From the NCBI RefSeq assembly GCF_000169375.1, contig NZ_AAXY01000003.1, forward strand, positions 248,001 to 312,000: a stretch of DNA of 64,000 nucleotides. Reading direction: 5' to 3'. The position numbers and the translations under genes were made by a program. Below, piece by piece: positions 7,526 through 15,778 of this stretch; the stretch's first letter is position 1; every line of letters begins with the position of its first letter. The notes below the pieces were generated by a model. The model searched no databases. It was not told where the DNA came from and saw only the letters and a list, made by a program, of their open reading frames with translations. This DNA comes from Marinobacter sp. ELB17. GTDB taxonomy: Bacteria; Pseudomonadota; Gammaproteobacteria; Pseudomonadales; Oleiphilaceae.

Positions 7526-9664
7526 TCAAGAATTGCGGGAATAGCCTTTCAATGCGGGCCTGCCGAGTAGGAAACCTTGCATCTCATCACAACCGGATAT
7601 CGCCAGCCAACCCGCCTGGGCTTCGGTTTCAACCCCTTCGGCAATGACCTCAAAACCCATGTTGTGAGCCAAGGTGATGATGGTTCTGCACAAAGCTTCA
7701 TCTTGATCGTTATCCGGCAAACCGGTCACGAAGGCCTGATCTATCTTTACGCGCGAGACCGGCAAGGCCTTGAGATAAGCCAGCGAAGAGTACCCTGTGC
7801 CAAAATCATCCACCGCCAGGGTCAGGCCCAGATCGCGAAAGCGCTTCAGGGTTGCCATTGAACGTTCGATATCGTCCATCAGAGCAGTTTCGGTAATCTC
7901 CAGTTCCAACTGGCCGGCACTGACGTCAAATCGTTTCAGCATGTCATCGATCCGTTGACTCAAGTCCCGATCTGACAGCTGCAAGGCCGATACATTAACC
8001 GCAATCCGTCCGGTAAATCCTTCATCGGTCCAGGCTTTTAACTGACTGATCGCCTGCTCCAGAACCCAGTCACCGATGCCGGTAATCAGTCCGGTTTCCT
8101 CAGCCAGCGGAATGAATTCTGCCGGCGACACCAGCCCATGCACAGGATGATGCCAGCGCAGCAGCGCTTCATAACCGACACAGCGCCTTAGTCGATCGAA
8201 CAGAGGCTGGTAATACAGCTGAAACTGATGGTTCTGAACAGCGAGTTTCAGGTCCCGAACCATTTCCTGCCGGCGACGCACCTGGTCACCAAACTCCGAT
8301 GCGAAGAACTGAACCCGCTCACTGGGCGTTTTTTTAGCACGGTGCATGGCGATTTCTGCGTGACTCAACAGCGTTCGGGCATCGCTTCCGTCCAGAGGCG
8401 TAATAGCAACCCCTGCGCTCACCTCGCATTCGTAGGTTTTCTGGCCAATACGCACGGGCGCTTCACAGGCTTCAATAACTGCGGAAATACTGGCTTCGAG
8501 GCTGTCAGCCGGCCCCCGGTGCCCTGCGGCGACCAGTAACCCGAATACGTCACCCCCGAGCCTGGCCACGTGACCATGATCAACAACATGGCTAGCTATT
8601 CGACGCGCAATTTCCTGCAACACGCGGTCTCCGGTCTGATGGCCAGCCAGACCATTGAGAGCCTGAAAATCATTCAGGCCAAGAACGAGGACCGCCTCAC
8701 TGCCAGCCGGTTCCAGATCACTACGATTTAAATGGCGATCCAGCTGTTCTTCAAAAAGATTGCGGTTTGCAAGGCCGGTTAACTGATCGTAAAGCGTTCT
8801 TATCTCCAGCTCCTGTTCGGTCTTGCGCAGGGAACGGGTACGCTCATCGAGTAACTGGTCCAGATTTTTATTCAGCATCTGCATCCGTGACAGGTATGAG
8901 GCATTCTGGGTCAGCATGTCGTTGAATGCGCTTTCTACTTCCCCAAACTCGTCACTCCGCTCCGGAGGTGCCACGTATTTCCCAGGGTGCTCTGCATCGT
9001 CGCCAGCCCTGGCAATTCGCTCCCGAAGTTTAAGTAAGGGCGACAGCATCATTCGGTCGACCACAGCCATAGTAACCACAGTGACAAACACCGCGATAAG
9101 AAGTGAGAGGCCCAGAATACGAAAAACAAACGCGATCAGCTTGCCCGACACATCGCTCACATCTGCCCGGGCCAGAATTTCATAATCTGACAGTCCGGGA
9201 CTCGTACTCCAGGATAGGTCAATGACCCCTTCAGCCGGCCGTACTGCACCTCGAAGATCGCCGTTCGCAGGTTGTGGATGCGTAACCGGCTCACCCGCTT
9301 CAATGCGGGTGCCTCCCGCTATCATGGAAATACCGGTCAGAGAGCTATTTGCCAGAAGCACCTCAAGTCTGCCGGGGGTAACCGCCTGCCCGCTTTTGCT
9401 GTGAAGAAACATGGTTATCGCCTGGATGGCAACCTCAGCACGCTGGTGGAGCAGATCTTCCTCGTAATTGCGATAGGAGGGGATAAGAATCGCCACTTCA
9501 ATGGTCAGAATAGCGGCGAAAGCCGCGAGAGTAAGGTTCCTGCAAAGACGGCAACCAGCAAGCTGCCTGGCCCACTCTCTGAAAGAGCGCCGCAGCTCCA
9601 GATTAGCGACAGTTTTCGACACGTCAGCAATCAATTCAGCCTCTGTTCCCTCTCCGGATTTCAT
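7526..9664 (-). CDS. Membrane-anchored GGDEF/EAL protein with degenerate GGDEF site
   Basis: About 712 residues. Two membrane helices (near residues 35-60 and 180-205) flank a periplasmic sensor region, followed by a HAMP-like linker (LRERIARAGDDAEHPGKYV) and a short coiled segment. Next comes a GGDEF domain whose signature reads RLGGDVFGLLV, so the third catalytic acid position is altered. The C-terminal EAL domain is intact: YEALLRWHHP, LELEITETALMDD and VDDFGTGYSSL are all present. It is most likely a cyclic-di-GMP phosphodiesterase, with the GGDEF domain inactive or regulatory. The start at 9664 has a weak GGGG-type site; 9694 is an alternative. Confidence 0.88.
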   Translation of the reverse strand: MKSGEGTEAELIADVSKTVANLELRRSFREWARQLAGCRLCRNLTLAAFAAILTIEVAILIPSYRNYEEDLLHQRAEVAIQAITMFLHSKSGQAVTPGRLEVLLANSSLTGISMIAGGTRIEAGEPVTHPQPANGDLRGAVRPAEGVIDLSWSTSPGLSDYEILARADVSDVSGKLIAFVFRILGLSLLIAVFVTVVTMAVVDRMMLSPLLKLRERIARAGDDAEHPGKYVAPPERSDEFGEVESAFNDMLTQNASYLSRMQMLNKNLDQLLDERTRSLRKTEQELEIRTLYDQLTGLANRNLFEEQLDRHLNRSDLEPAGSEAVLVLGLNDFQALNGLAGHQTGDRVLQEIARRIASHVVDHGHVARLGGDVFGLLVAAGHRGPADSLEASISAVIEACEAPVRIGQKTYECEVSAGVAITPLDGSDARTLLSHAEIAMHRAKKTPSERVQFFASEFGDQVRRRQEMVRDLKLAVQNHQFQLYYQPLFDRLRRCVGYEALLRWHHPVHGLVSPAEFIPLAEETGLITGIGDWVLEQAISQLKAWTDEGFTGRIAVNVSALQLSDRDLSQRIDDMLKRFDVSAGQLELEITETALMDDIERSMATLKRFRDLGLTLAVDDFGTGYSSLAYLKALPVSRVKIDQAFVTGLPDNDQDEALCRTIITLAHNMGFEVIAEGVETEAQAGWLAISGCDEMQGFLLGRPALKGYSRNS

Positions 9665-9801
9665 GGGCACCCCACAGACTCTTAATTCGAACATTGCTAA
9701 ACAGACACGGTAAATACCGAAAAATTACACCAAAACGATCCGTTTGGTGGGTTTTCTTGCGCGAAAGAATCAGCACCCACTCGAGGGTCCTTTGCCATCA
9801 C

Positions 9802-9824
9802 AAAAAAGCGGGGCGCGTGGCCCC
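9802..9824 (-). terminator. Rho-independent terminator for the repeat cytochrome gene
   Basis: On the minus strand a GC stem (GGGGC at 9824-9820, loop CACGC, GCCCC at 9814-9810) is followed by GC and a run of six T residues (9807-9802). It lies about 40 bases past the cytochrome stop at 9863. It marks the 3' end of the cluster that starts at 14886. Confidence 0.7.
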
Positions 9825-9862
9825 ACCCAAGATCGACAATGGAATTGTCAATGCAAACAACG

Positions 9863-10546
9863 CTACTGTTTGTCGATATACTTCTGCTGCTCCTGCAGAG
9901 TGTATTCGGTCAATGCTGCCAACTCCTTGGAGTCCCATTCAAGAGGCTCGGCGGCCATCGGTGCCACCATGCATATCTGGACCATTTCATCCAGGTGCAC
10001 CATGTCCATACCGAAGTCCCGCTTGCCCATGGCAACAAAATGCGGGTACTGATTCTTGAAAGTGTCCAGGTAGACCATGCCGTTCGTATGACAGGTGGCA
10101 CAGGACAAACCATTGGAGGACAGGCTATTGTCGTTGAACAGCTTTTCGCCCAAGGCTCTCAGTTCCGCAACATCACCCTGGTAGGGCGTGTAACCTTCGG
10201 GGCGGCGCACGGCTTTCTTGAGGCTCGCTGATACGCCTTCTCCCTCTGCTTCGCCTTCAGCCTCTCCTTCAGCCTTGCCCTCGGCTTCTCCCTCGCCTTC
10301 GGCGCGACCTTCAGCTTCGCCCTTTGCTTCCCCTTCAGCTTCGCCCTGTGCTTCCCCTTCAGCTTCGCCCTTTGCTTCCCCTTCAGCCTCTCCCTGCGCG
10401 GCTTCCGCAGAGGGAATCAGGCCAAGATTAGAGCCTGTGTGTATGTTGAAACCTGCCACAGCCACCACGGTCATCATGGGTACGGATATCATGAGATTTC
10501 GCGACAGCTTGCTTAAAAGCGCCTTTCGTTTTTTTTCTTTGGACAT
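9863..10546 (-). CDS. Exported c-type cytochrome with Gly-Glu-Ala repeat tract
   Basis: A 227-residue protein. Residues 1-50 form a basic N-terminus plus hydrophobic segment ending in SAEAA, a plausible signal peptide. Residues 52-104 are a tract of Gly, Glu and Ala with occasional Lys, Gln or Arg (units such as GEAEGEAK). Residues 115-227 are a monoheme cytochrome c domain with CATCH at 149-153 binding heme and Met-rich segments for the distal ligand. The basic start (MSKE...LLSKLSR) resembles that of the small repeat protein at 12066-12377, and the tract has a similar composition. It is the last gene of the TTL-like cluster, with GGAGG before the ATG. I infer it is a second substrate of the ligase and an electron-transfer protein in the periplasm. 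Confidence 0.85.
   Translation of the reverse strand: MSKEKKRKALLSKLSRNLMISVPMMTVVAVAGFNIHTGSNLGLIPSAEAAQGEAEGEAKGEAEGEAQGEAEGEAKGEAEGRAEGEGEAEGKAEGEAEGEAEGEGVSASLKKAVRRPEGYTPYQGDVAELRALGEKLFNDNSLSSNGLSCATCHTNGMVYLDTFKNQYPHFVAMGKRDFGMDMVHLDEMVQICMVAPMAAEPLEWDSKELAALTEYTLQEQQKYIDKQ
10235..10393 (-). repeat. Low-complexity Gly/Glu/Ala coding repeat in the cytochrome
   Basis: This stretch encodes residues 52-104 of the cytochrome gene. Six-base (Glu-Gly/Glu-Ala) and larger periodicities are evident, built on GAAGCTGAAGG-like units. The repeat is coding, and is made on the opposite strand to Ser/Pro-rich open frames that have no independent support. Confidence 0.8.
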
Positions 10547-10576
10547 GTCAGCAACCTCCGGTCGTGTTTTCGTTAT

Positions 10577-11410
10577 TCAGGGTGTAGACCCTTCATGCAG
10601 GTCTTTGAAGCACGGACACCCTTGCCGCGCGTTTGTTACAAACGGTTCTGTCCCAACCGATCGGTTCGACGGAGAACAACCCCGGGTGAGAATCGTTTCT
10701 TGCGGTTCCCGGGAGGCCGATTCCGATGGATGCCCAGGCCAGTAACGCATGGCAATGTCATCCGGTGTGACTCGGACATGAGTCAAACTGACGGTGGCGC
10801 TGCCTTTTCGCTTCATGGCGACGGTAACAGTGGCTGGCCAGGGCCGACTGGCGCGATGCAATGCCAACAAGGTTGAGGCTGTCCGATTCCGATCAGTGCG
10901 CCGGAGTGCCCGACGCATCAGATATTGCCGTAAGGCTGGCACCAGTCGGGGCATCAGAGATGATGTACTTATGGGCGACTCCACCATGTCCCAGGTTTCT
11001 TTCAGTGTTTCCCCGTCCCACTCCCACTGAACAGGCCCCCGCTGGCAATCTTCGAAGACAAGCAGAAAAAAGGGCGGATAGAGAGCGAGAATTTCATCAG
11101 CCAGAAACTTGCGTACGCCCGCAATGCTCTCAAGGGCGCTCAGGCGCCGAACCAGAAGTCCTCTACTTAGCGCCTGATCCGAGGAAATTTTTGTCGGGTA
11201 CCGGTAATTATTGAGCAATGCCAGAATCAGCCCCCGGTTGTTCGCCGCCAGCCAGGAGCCTCCTCCCACCGGGTCCCGAGGCATCAGGGTATTGACATCG
11301 CCCTGTTGCTCAACAACAGGCGGCTCTGCCTCGGGCCGGGTCAGAGACTCATCCCGGTTGAAAAACAGATCTAGGCCTCGGTCCGAAAAGTGCCAGCTGA
11401 CCGTACACAT
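10577..11410 (-). CDS. NRDE (TANGO2-like) family protein
   Basis: A 277-residue protein beginning MCTVSW, with a cysteine at position 2 as usual in this family, and FNRDES at about residues 18-23, the NRDE motif. PVGGGSWLAANNRGLILALLNNY is the next conserved block. The family belongs to the N-terminal-nucleophile-like fold, and its role is uncertain; the eukaryotic homologue TANGO2 is tied to metabolism and secretory traffic. The start is three bases past the DinB stop, so the two are probably translationally coupled. Being in the repeat-protein cluster, it may process or quality-control the modified product, which is only inference. Confidence 0.85.
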   Translation of the reverse strand: MCTVSWHFSDRGLDLFFNRDESLTRPEAEPPVVEQQGDVNTLMPRDPVGGGSWLAANNRGLILALLNNYRYPTKISSDQALSRGLLVRRLSALESIAGVRKFLADEILALYPPFFLLVFEDCQRGPVQWEWDGETLKETWDMVESPISTSSLMPRLVPALRQYLMRRALRRTDRNRTASTLLALHRASRPWPATVTVAMKRKGSATVSLTHVRVTPDDIAMRYWPGHPSESASREPQETILTRGCSPSNRSVGTEPFVTNARQGCPCFKDLHEGSTP

Positions 11411-11413
11411 GGT

Positions 11414-11977
11414 TCAGGCACTTCGGGCCAGGCCTGCAGCCTGCCCTTCCAGATATCGCAGCGTTGAGGGATGAACGCCAAAATCAGAGCTGACCTTCAC
11501 CCCGGCCTGTTCGGCCAGCATGCCGACGATGGCCATATGGTGGATGGTGTGGCTGGCCAGAAACACCAGTTCACGTTCCACGCTTGTCTTCACAGTCTGA
11601 TGCTTACCGGCACTGTTATGGCGCATGCTCAGCTCATCCGCACAGGGTCCTTCAAATCGACTGCGAAGGACCCCAACGGTCTCCTCCAGGCAATCCCGTG
11701 CCGCCCGTCTGTCTTTTTCCAGGGACAGATCCCGGTTGCGGTTCTCGTAGTCAAGCAGACCGTCAACACCAGAAGTGGCTGTCAGCAGCGCGCTGTAGTG
11801 ATCGATAATGTGCCGGACATGCTTGCCGATAAAATGTTGATTTCTCGCACCAAAGCACTGTCGGTACAAAGTTCCCGGGATCTGGTCAAGCAGCTGGACA
11901 AGCTGCCCGATCGCATGAACATTTTCATCAACGATCTGGCCCAAGGCCCGGTTATTGTCTGAAACTGGCTGTTTCAT
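11414..11977 (-). CDS. DinB-family protein
   Basis: A 187-residue all-helical protein of the DinB/YfiT four-helix-bundle superfamily. The metal-ligand histidines fit the conserved spacing: HVRHIIDHY in helix 2 and HTIHHMAIV near the C-terminus (motif H...HxxHH). Members are metal-binding, and some are thiol transferases (bacillithiol, mycothiol) or hydrolases. The start at 11977 is chosen over an upstream frame for its GGA site and domain fit. It lies directly downstream of the repeat-protein gene and upstream of the NRDE gene, in the same orientation. Confidence 0.8.
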   Translation of the reverse strand: MKQPVSDNNRALGQIVDENVHAIGQLVQLLDQIPGTLYRQCFGARNQHFIGKHVRHIIDHYSALLTATSGVDGLLDYENRNRDLSLEKDRRAARDCLEETVGVLRSRFEGPCADELSMRHNSAGKHQTVKTSVERELVFLASHTIHHMAIVGMLAEQAGVKVSSDFGVHPSTLRYLEGQAAGLARSA

Positions 11978-12065
11978 CGCATTTATCCGTTTTACGTTGT
12001 TCTTTACGGCGCTGTTAACGGCCGTGTGGACACAAGACGGACTCATGCCCACACGTGTTCGCTCA

Positions 12066-12377
12066 TCAGCCCTTGGCTTTACCTTCTGCTTCGCCTTCGC
12101 CTTCGGCCTTGCCTTCTGCTTCTCCTTCGCCCTTGGCCTTGCCTTCTGCTTCTCCTTCGCCCTTGGCCTTGCCTTCTGCTTCTCCTTCGCCCTTGGCTTT
12201 ACCCTCGGCCTCTGCTTCGCCCGCAGCGACCATCAGATAGTTAGCGTCAAGGTTGGTTTCGGCGGCCGATACATTGAACGCCGAAGCGCCGACAATGATG
12301 GCAAAAACGGGTCCTGTGTACGCGATACCCCGCGCGAGCTTGCCAAGCAATCGCTGTTTCTGTGTTTCTTTGGACAT
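12066..12377 (-). CDS. Small exported protein ending in Gly-Glu-Ala-Lys decapeptide repeats (candidate ligase substrate)
   Basis: A 103-residue protein. Residues 1-40 have a basic start (MSKETQKQRLLGKLARG) and a hydrophobic segment ending NVSAAE, so it is probably exported or leader-processed. Residues 53-103 are five tandem copies of a decapeptide of the form GEGEAEGKAK (first copy GEAEAEGKAK, fourth ending KAE) and a final Gly. No cysteine is present. I know no family for it. The acidic EG-rich tail resembles the C-terminal tails of tubulin. The gene immediately upstream encodes a tubulin-tyrosine-ligase-like enzyme, so I infer it is that enzyme's acceptor. The N-terminus parallels that of the cytochrome at 9863-10546. 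Confidence 0.8.
   Translation of the reverse strand: MSKETQKQRLLGKLARGIAYTGPVFAIIVGASAFNVSAAETNLDANYLMVAAGEAEAEGKAKGEGEAEGKAKGEGEAEGKAKGEGEAEGKAEGEGEAEGKAKG
12069..12221 (-). repeat. Five 30-base tandem coding repeats (decapeptide array)
   Basis: Residues 53-103 of the small repeat protein are encoded by near-identical 30-base units, so the array is conserved in DNA as well as protein. Such an array may expand or contract by slippage or recombination. It is coding and in frame, so it is not a CRISPR: units are contiguous and there are no spacers. Confidence 0.85.
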
Positions 12378-12462
12378 GATGTATCCCCTTCCGTTGTTTC
12401 ACATTACCGCCGGGCGGATTGCCCGGCCTTCTTTATACCCGGAGCCAGAGGCCCAGCGGACC

Positions 12463-14886
12463 TCAAAGGCTCCCGGATTTTTGCGGCTGTGCTGTAGAAC
12501 ACCGCTTGTTGAGTGCCGCGGCAGCGACCTCAATATTGTTCATATCAACCAGGTACCGATCGCAGGTTTCCAGCCACTCCGCGAGCCGGGTAAACCCATG
12601 GGTATCGAGCGGCTGGCCACCAGCGGAACAACACTCCGAAATAAGCTGCCTCAGCGTCTCATTGACCGGAATTGACCGTAAGCCGTCCTCTTCCCGGAGC
12701 CGGGCCATACTGGGAATAAGCACCGCAGACACCGTGTAGCGACTACCGGTGATAGCCGAAGAAGCCGGCACAAAACAACCCTTGCCAGACGCCGGCGACA
12801 AACGGCCACCAATACCCTGATCGCCAAAGAAGCTTTCGGATAAACCCTCCGAAACCTGCAGCGGTAACCCCAGGGCCGAAATCTGGTAGTCGGTGCCCAA
12901 AGGCAGCAGCGCGCCGCGGCTATGGTCAGCCTTCAGACAGGCCGACAACGCCAGCGTCAGGGCATCATGGACGGCTGGTTCGGAGTTGCCGACCAGAAAC
13001 ACCTGCCCGGCCAGGGTCGGGCCCGCAATCAGACCGGCGTCTATGGCAATTTCCTGCGCTTCGGCGGCATGCGTCGCCAGGCAGGCCATGAGCGCTGAGG
13101 CAACGCCAGACAGGGGCAGACGGGAACGAAGCACCCTGCCCTCCAGAATCAGGGTGAAACCCGGTGTATCGCGCACGATTTCCAGCCTGGGAAGCAACCC
13201 GGTCTCGGCGACACCGGCAACCGCCATAGGCTCAAGCAAGGCTTCGATCCGGCCAATCAGCGGCGCACTGTCCGTGAACAACCGCACCCGGAAGCGTCCG
13301 CAGTCCAGTACTCTCGAAAACGGCGTGGATTCAGGGCTCGGCGAGGTTGCCGGTGCTGCCGGCTGGCTAGCGGATGCGTCGGACTGGATCAGGAATCGGT
13401 TATTCACCCAGTCGCCGAGGGTATTCCAGATATCGTTGCGGATTGCCCAGGCGTCCGGAGCGGCGGTCATACTGCGGCTGGCCGATTCGTAAAGGGCTGC
13501 AGCAATGTCGTCCGGCCCTGCACCTTCGGTGGCCATTAGCCAGATCAGGGAAGCGGTTTCGTTCAGACCGCTCAGGTGGCCGAGGCGGGTGTCATATAGA
13601 TACACCTGGTCTTCACTGAGGGTGTCTTCCGCCACCCAGCGTTCAAGGCGTGGTTGCTGTAAGGAACGATCAGACAATGCCTGAGCCACCACCCAGTCGG
13701 ACAGCCGTGGCAGCGCCATGAAAGGCAGATACGCTGCCGGGTCTGCCCCGGGCACCAGGTTCTTGAAGCCGCCGCTGCGGGCTATTTCATCTTGGGATTC
13801 CCGCACCAGACGCTCAACCACAGAGCCGGTTTCCAAAGCAACAGGCTTGCTATTGAGGCCCACGATTTCAACCATGTCGGCAACCAGTGAGCCCTTGATA
13901 CCCTCCTCAATATCGCCGCCGCTTTCCGGCCCGGCGCACACTTCCAGGGAGGGGCTCAGGTTGCACTCCAGCACCCAGGGTTTGAGCTTTTCATCCACCA
14001 GGCAGTCAATACCCATCAGCTCGTAACAGCCCCGGGTGTCCGCACCCACCACCCTTGAGCGTTCACGCATGGGTTCCAGGGCTGCCAGGCAGGTCAGGGC
14101 CACCAGGTCTTCAATTTTGGCAAACAGGGCCTTGTCATCATGGCCCTGTTCCCGAAGCCACTCCCGGTAACGGTCAAAGTCCACGAACTCCACCGGCACC
14201 TCGGCATCCAGGTTCAGGGCATTAACGTCCGGGTTGGTCAGATAGCTGTAGGGATTGTTTGCGTTTTCCTCGTTATAGGGCGCGGAAGCCAGCTTGGCAA
14301 AACCCTGCCGGTAGAGATACACCCGAAAGGGCGACACCGAGGACACCAGAACATAAAGACGGAGAACATACTTCCGGCCATGCATGGTGTGGGGGTTTTC
14401 GAGGTATTCCTGAACCATCCAGGAGGATTCCAGCGGCACATCGGCCGGGTCCCCAACCAATTGGATACCTTTACCTCGCGCGGCGTTCTTCGGCTTCAGA
14501 ATCCAGCGTTTACCCGGATTGTCCAGCGCTGCCTGCTGGAACGCGTGGTAGTCTTCCGGCATAGAGAAGACTCCTGGCACAAACGCGAGGCGATCGGTCA
14601 GGTGTCCGCTCCCTTTGTCCTGTCGTTCAACCCGCTCGCGCAGGTCCATCAGGCTGCGGTAAAGGCGGCTCTTTACTGTGAGCGCATTGTTGCCCGGAAT
14701 GTGATTGATTTTCCGTTCCGGCCCAACCTCGCTGAAGTCGTTCTGATCCGGCATGCCGGTATACCAGCAGGCGTCCCACTTCTCAGCACTTTCTGCCTTT
14801 TGCCACTGAGATTTGTCCAGCGATTGCTCAAAGAACCTGTCCTGCTCGTAGGACCTGTTGCCACCCATCCAGTAGTACCGAGTCAT
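12463..14886 (-). CDS. TTL-like ATP-grasp ligase fused to PqqD-like and HPr-kinase-like domains
   Basis: An 807-residue protein. Residues about 60-345 form a tubulin-tyrosine-ligase-like ATP-grasp domain: KPKNAARGKGI (131-141), GRKYVLRLYVLVSS (170-183) and GIDCLVDEKLKPWVLECN (292-309), which holds metal/ATP-binding acidic residues. Residues about 425-500 match a PqqD-like fold (VYLYDTRLGHLSGLNETASL), the RiPP recognition element that binds leader peptides. Residues about 523-800 look like an HprK-type P-loop domain, but the loop (FLVGNSEPAVHDALT) lacks GKS/T, so kinase activity is unlikely. Family knowledge predicts amide-bond formation between an amino acid and a protein side chain or C-terminus. 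The ATG at 14886 is preferred over an upstream TTG. It heads the cluster ending at 9863. Confidence 0.85.
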   Translation of the reverse strand: MTRYYWMGGNRSYEQDRFFEQSLDKSQWQKAESAEKWDACWYTGMPDQNDFSEVGPERKINHIPGNNALTVKSRLYRSLMDLRERVERQDKGSGHLTDRLAFVPGVFSMPEDYHAFQQAALDNPGKRWILKPKNAARGKGIQLVGDPADVPLESSWMVQEYLENPHTMHGRKYVLRLYVLVSSVSPFRVYLYRQGFAKLASAPYNEENANNPYSYLTNPDVNALNLDAEVPVEFVDFDRYREWLREQGHDDKALFAKIEDLVALTCLAALEPMRERSRVVGADTRGCYELMGIDCLVDEKLKPWVLECNLSPSLEVCAGPESGGDIEEGIKGSLVADMVEIVGLNSKPVALETGSVVERLVRESQDEIARSGGFKNLVPGADPAAYLPFMALPRLSDWVVAQALSDRSLQQPRLERWVAEDTLSEDQVYLYDTRLGHLSGLNETASLIWLMATEGAGPDDIAAALYESASRSMTAAPDAWAIRNDIWNTLGDWVNNRFLIQSDASASQPAAPATSPSPESTPFSRVLDCGRFRVRLFTDSAPLIGRIEALLEPMAVAGVAETGLLPRLEIVRDTPGFTLILEGRVLRSRLPLSGVASALMACLATHAAEAQEIAIDAGLIAGPTLAGQVFLVGNSEPAVHDALTLALSACLKADHSRGALLPLGTDYQISALGLPLQVSEGLSESFFGDQGIGGRLSPASGKGCFVPASSAITGSRYTVSAVLIPSMARLREEDGLRSIPVNETLRQLISECCSAGGQPLDTHGFTRLAEWLETCDRYLVDMNNIEVAAAALNKRCSTAQPQKSGSL

Positions 14887-15103
14887 CGTGCCGCGCTCTC
14901 CGTTCCGATTGGCCACTGCCTCGACGCTTTGCAAGACAGTGATTTATTGGCTTTTCGAGGATAGTGACACATGTGAGTTGCAACTGTTACAGCGTCAACT
15001 GAATTTTTTTAGTTACCTGTTCGAGTCTGGCTGGCAGGCCATCTTGGCCGTTATGATATGATTGCTTTGGTCAAAAGTTCGTTAACAACAAAAAGATGAG
15101 GAG

Positions 15104-15681
15104 ATGTGCCCCGAACCGGAACTCTGGCGGTTGTGGGCTCAACAGGACGCCATAAGGATCTCCGGGTTATACAACCTCGATTCGCCTGACCGGCCAACTC
15201 CGCCTTCACAAACCGAGTTTTAACTGCGGCGGTCCGGTTACTTGAGGCGGAACAGGCGGACGACGGGCTGCTCTCGGCTGCCCGCTGGAGGTGTTCTTCT
15301 CTATCCGCAGCCCTTATTCCTACCTCGGTCTGGAACGGGCAATCACTCTGGCTCGCAACTGGAATATCCCCCTACGGCTGAGGCCGGTTCTACCGATGCT
15401 GATGCGTGGGCAATCGGTACCTGATGCCAAAAAGGGTACATCTTTCATGACACCAAACGGGAGGCTCTCAAGCTGGGTATACCCTACGGCTTTGTCGCCG
15501 ATCCTCTGGGGCCGGGCGTGGAAAGGTGCTATGCACTGTTCGAATACGCCCGGTCACTGGGCCGTGGAATCGAGTACATACGCAGCTATGCCCGGGCCGT
15601 CAGCTGCTGGGGCCGGGACCGGCTGTGGTTGATAGAAGATGAGGTTAAAAAAAGCGTGGAGACCAACCACCTCGTTTCATA
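15104..15681 (+). pseudogene. Broken DsbA-family (2-hydroxychromene-2-carboxylate isomerase-like) gene
   Basis: An ATG at 15104 with GAGGAG upstream opens a 37-residue frame (CPEPELWRLWAQQDAIR...) that ends in TAA. Family-like sequence resumes in another frame (VFFSIRSPYSYLGLERA and LRLRPVLPMLMRGQSVPDAKKG), then shifts again near 15437 to YIFHDTKREALKLGIPYGFVADPLGPGVERC and stops at 15681. The pieces in order match the thioredoxin-fold DsbA family (COG3917-like). At least one stop and two frameshifts make it non-functional unless the sequence has errors. Confidence 0.75.
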
Positions 15682-15778
15682 ACCTACTGACTTGGCTGCC
15701 AGGAACCTTGAACTTCAAGGCGCGGCATGGCTTGATTGGCCAAAGGCGCTAAACTTATCCTCAACAGGAGCCCAAACC

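Noticed and set aside
12069..12221. 30-base repeats looking like a CRISPR array
   Set aside because: Units are contiguous without spacers, are in frame and encode a protein repeat.
10218..12497. Ser/Pro/Ala-rich and Leu/Phe-rich plus-strand frames across the repeat tracts
   Set aside because: They are the complements of the Gly/Glu/Ala coding repeats; the minus-strand genes have starts, signal peptides and a heme site.
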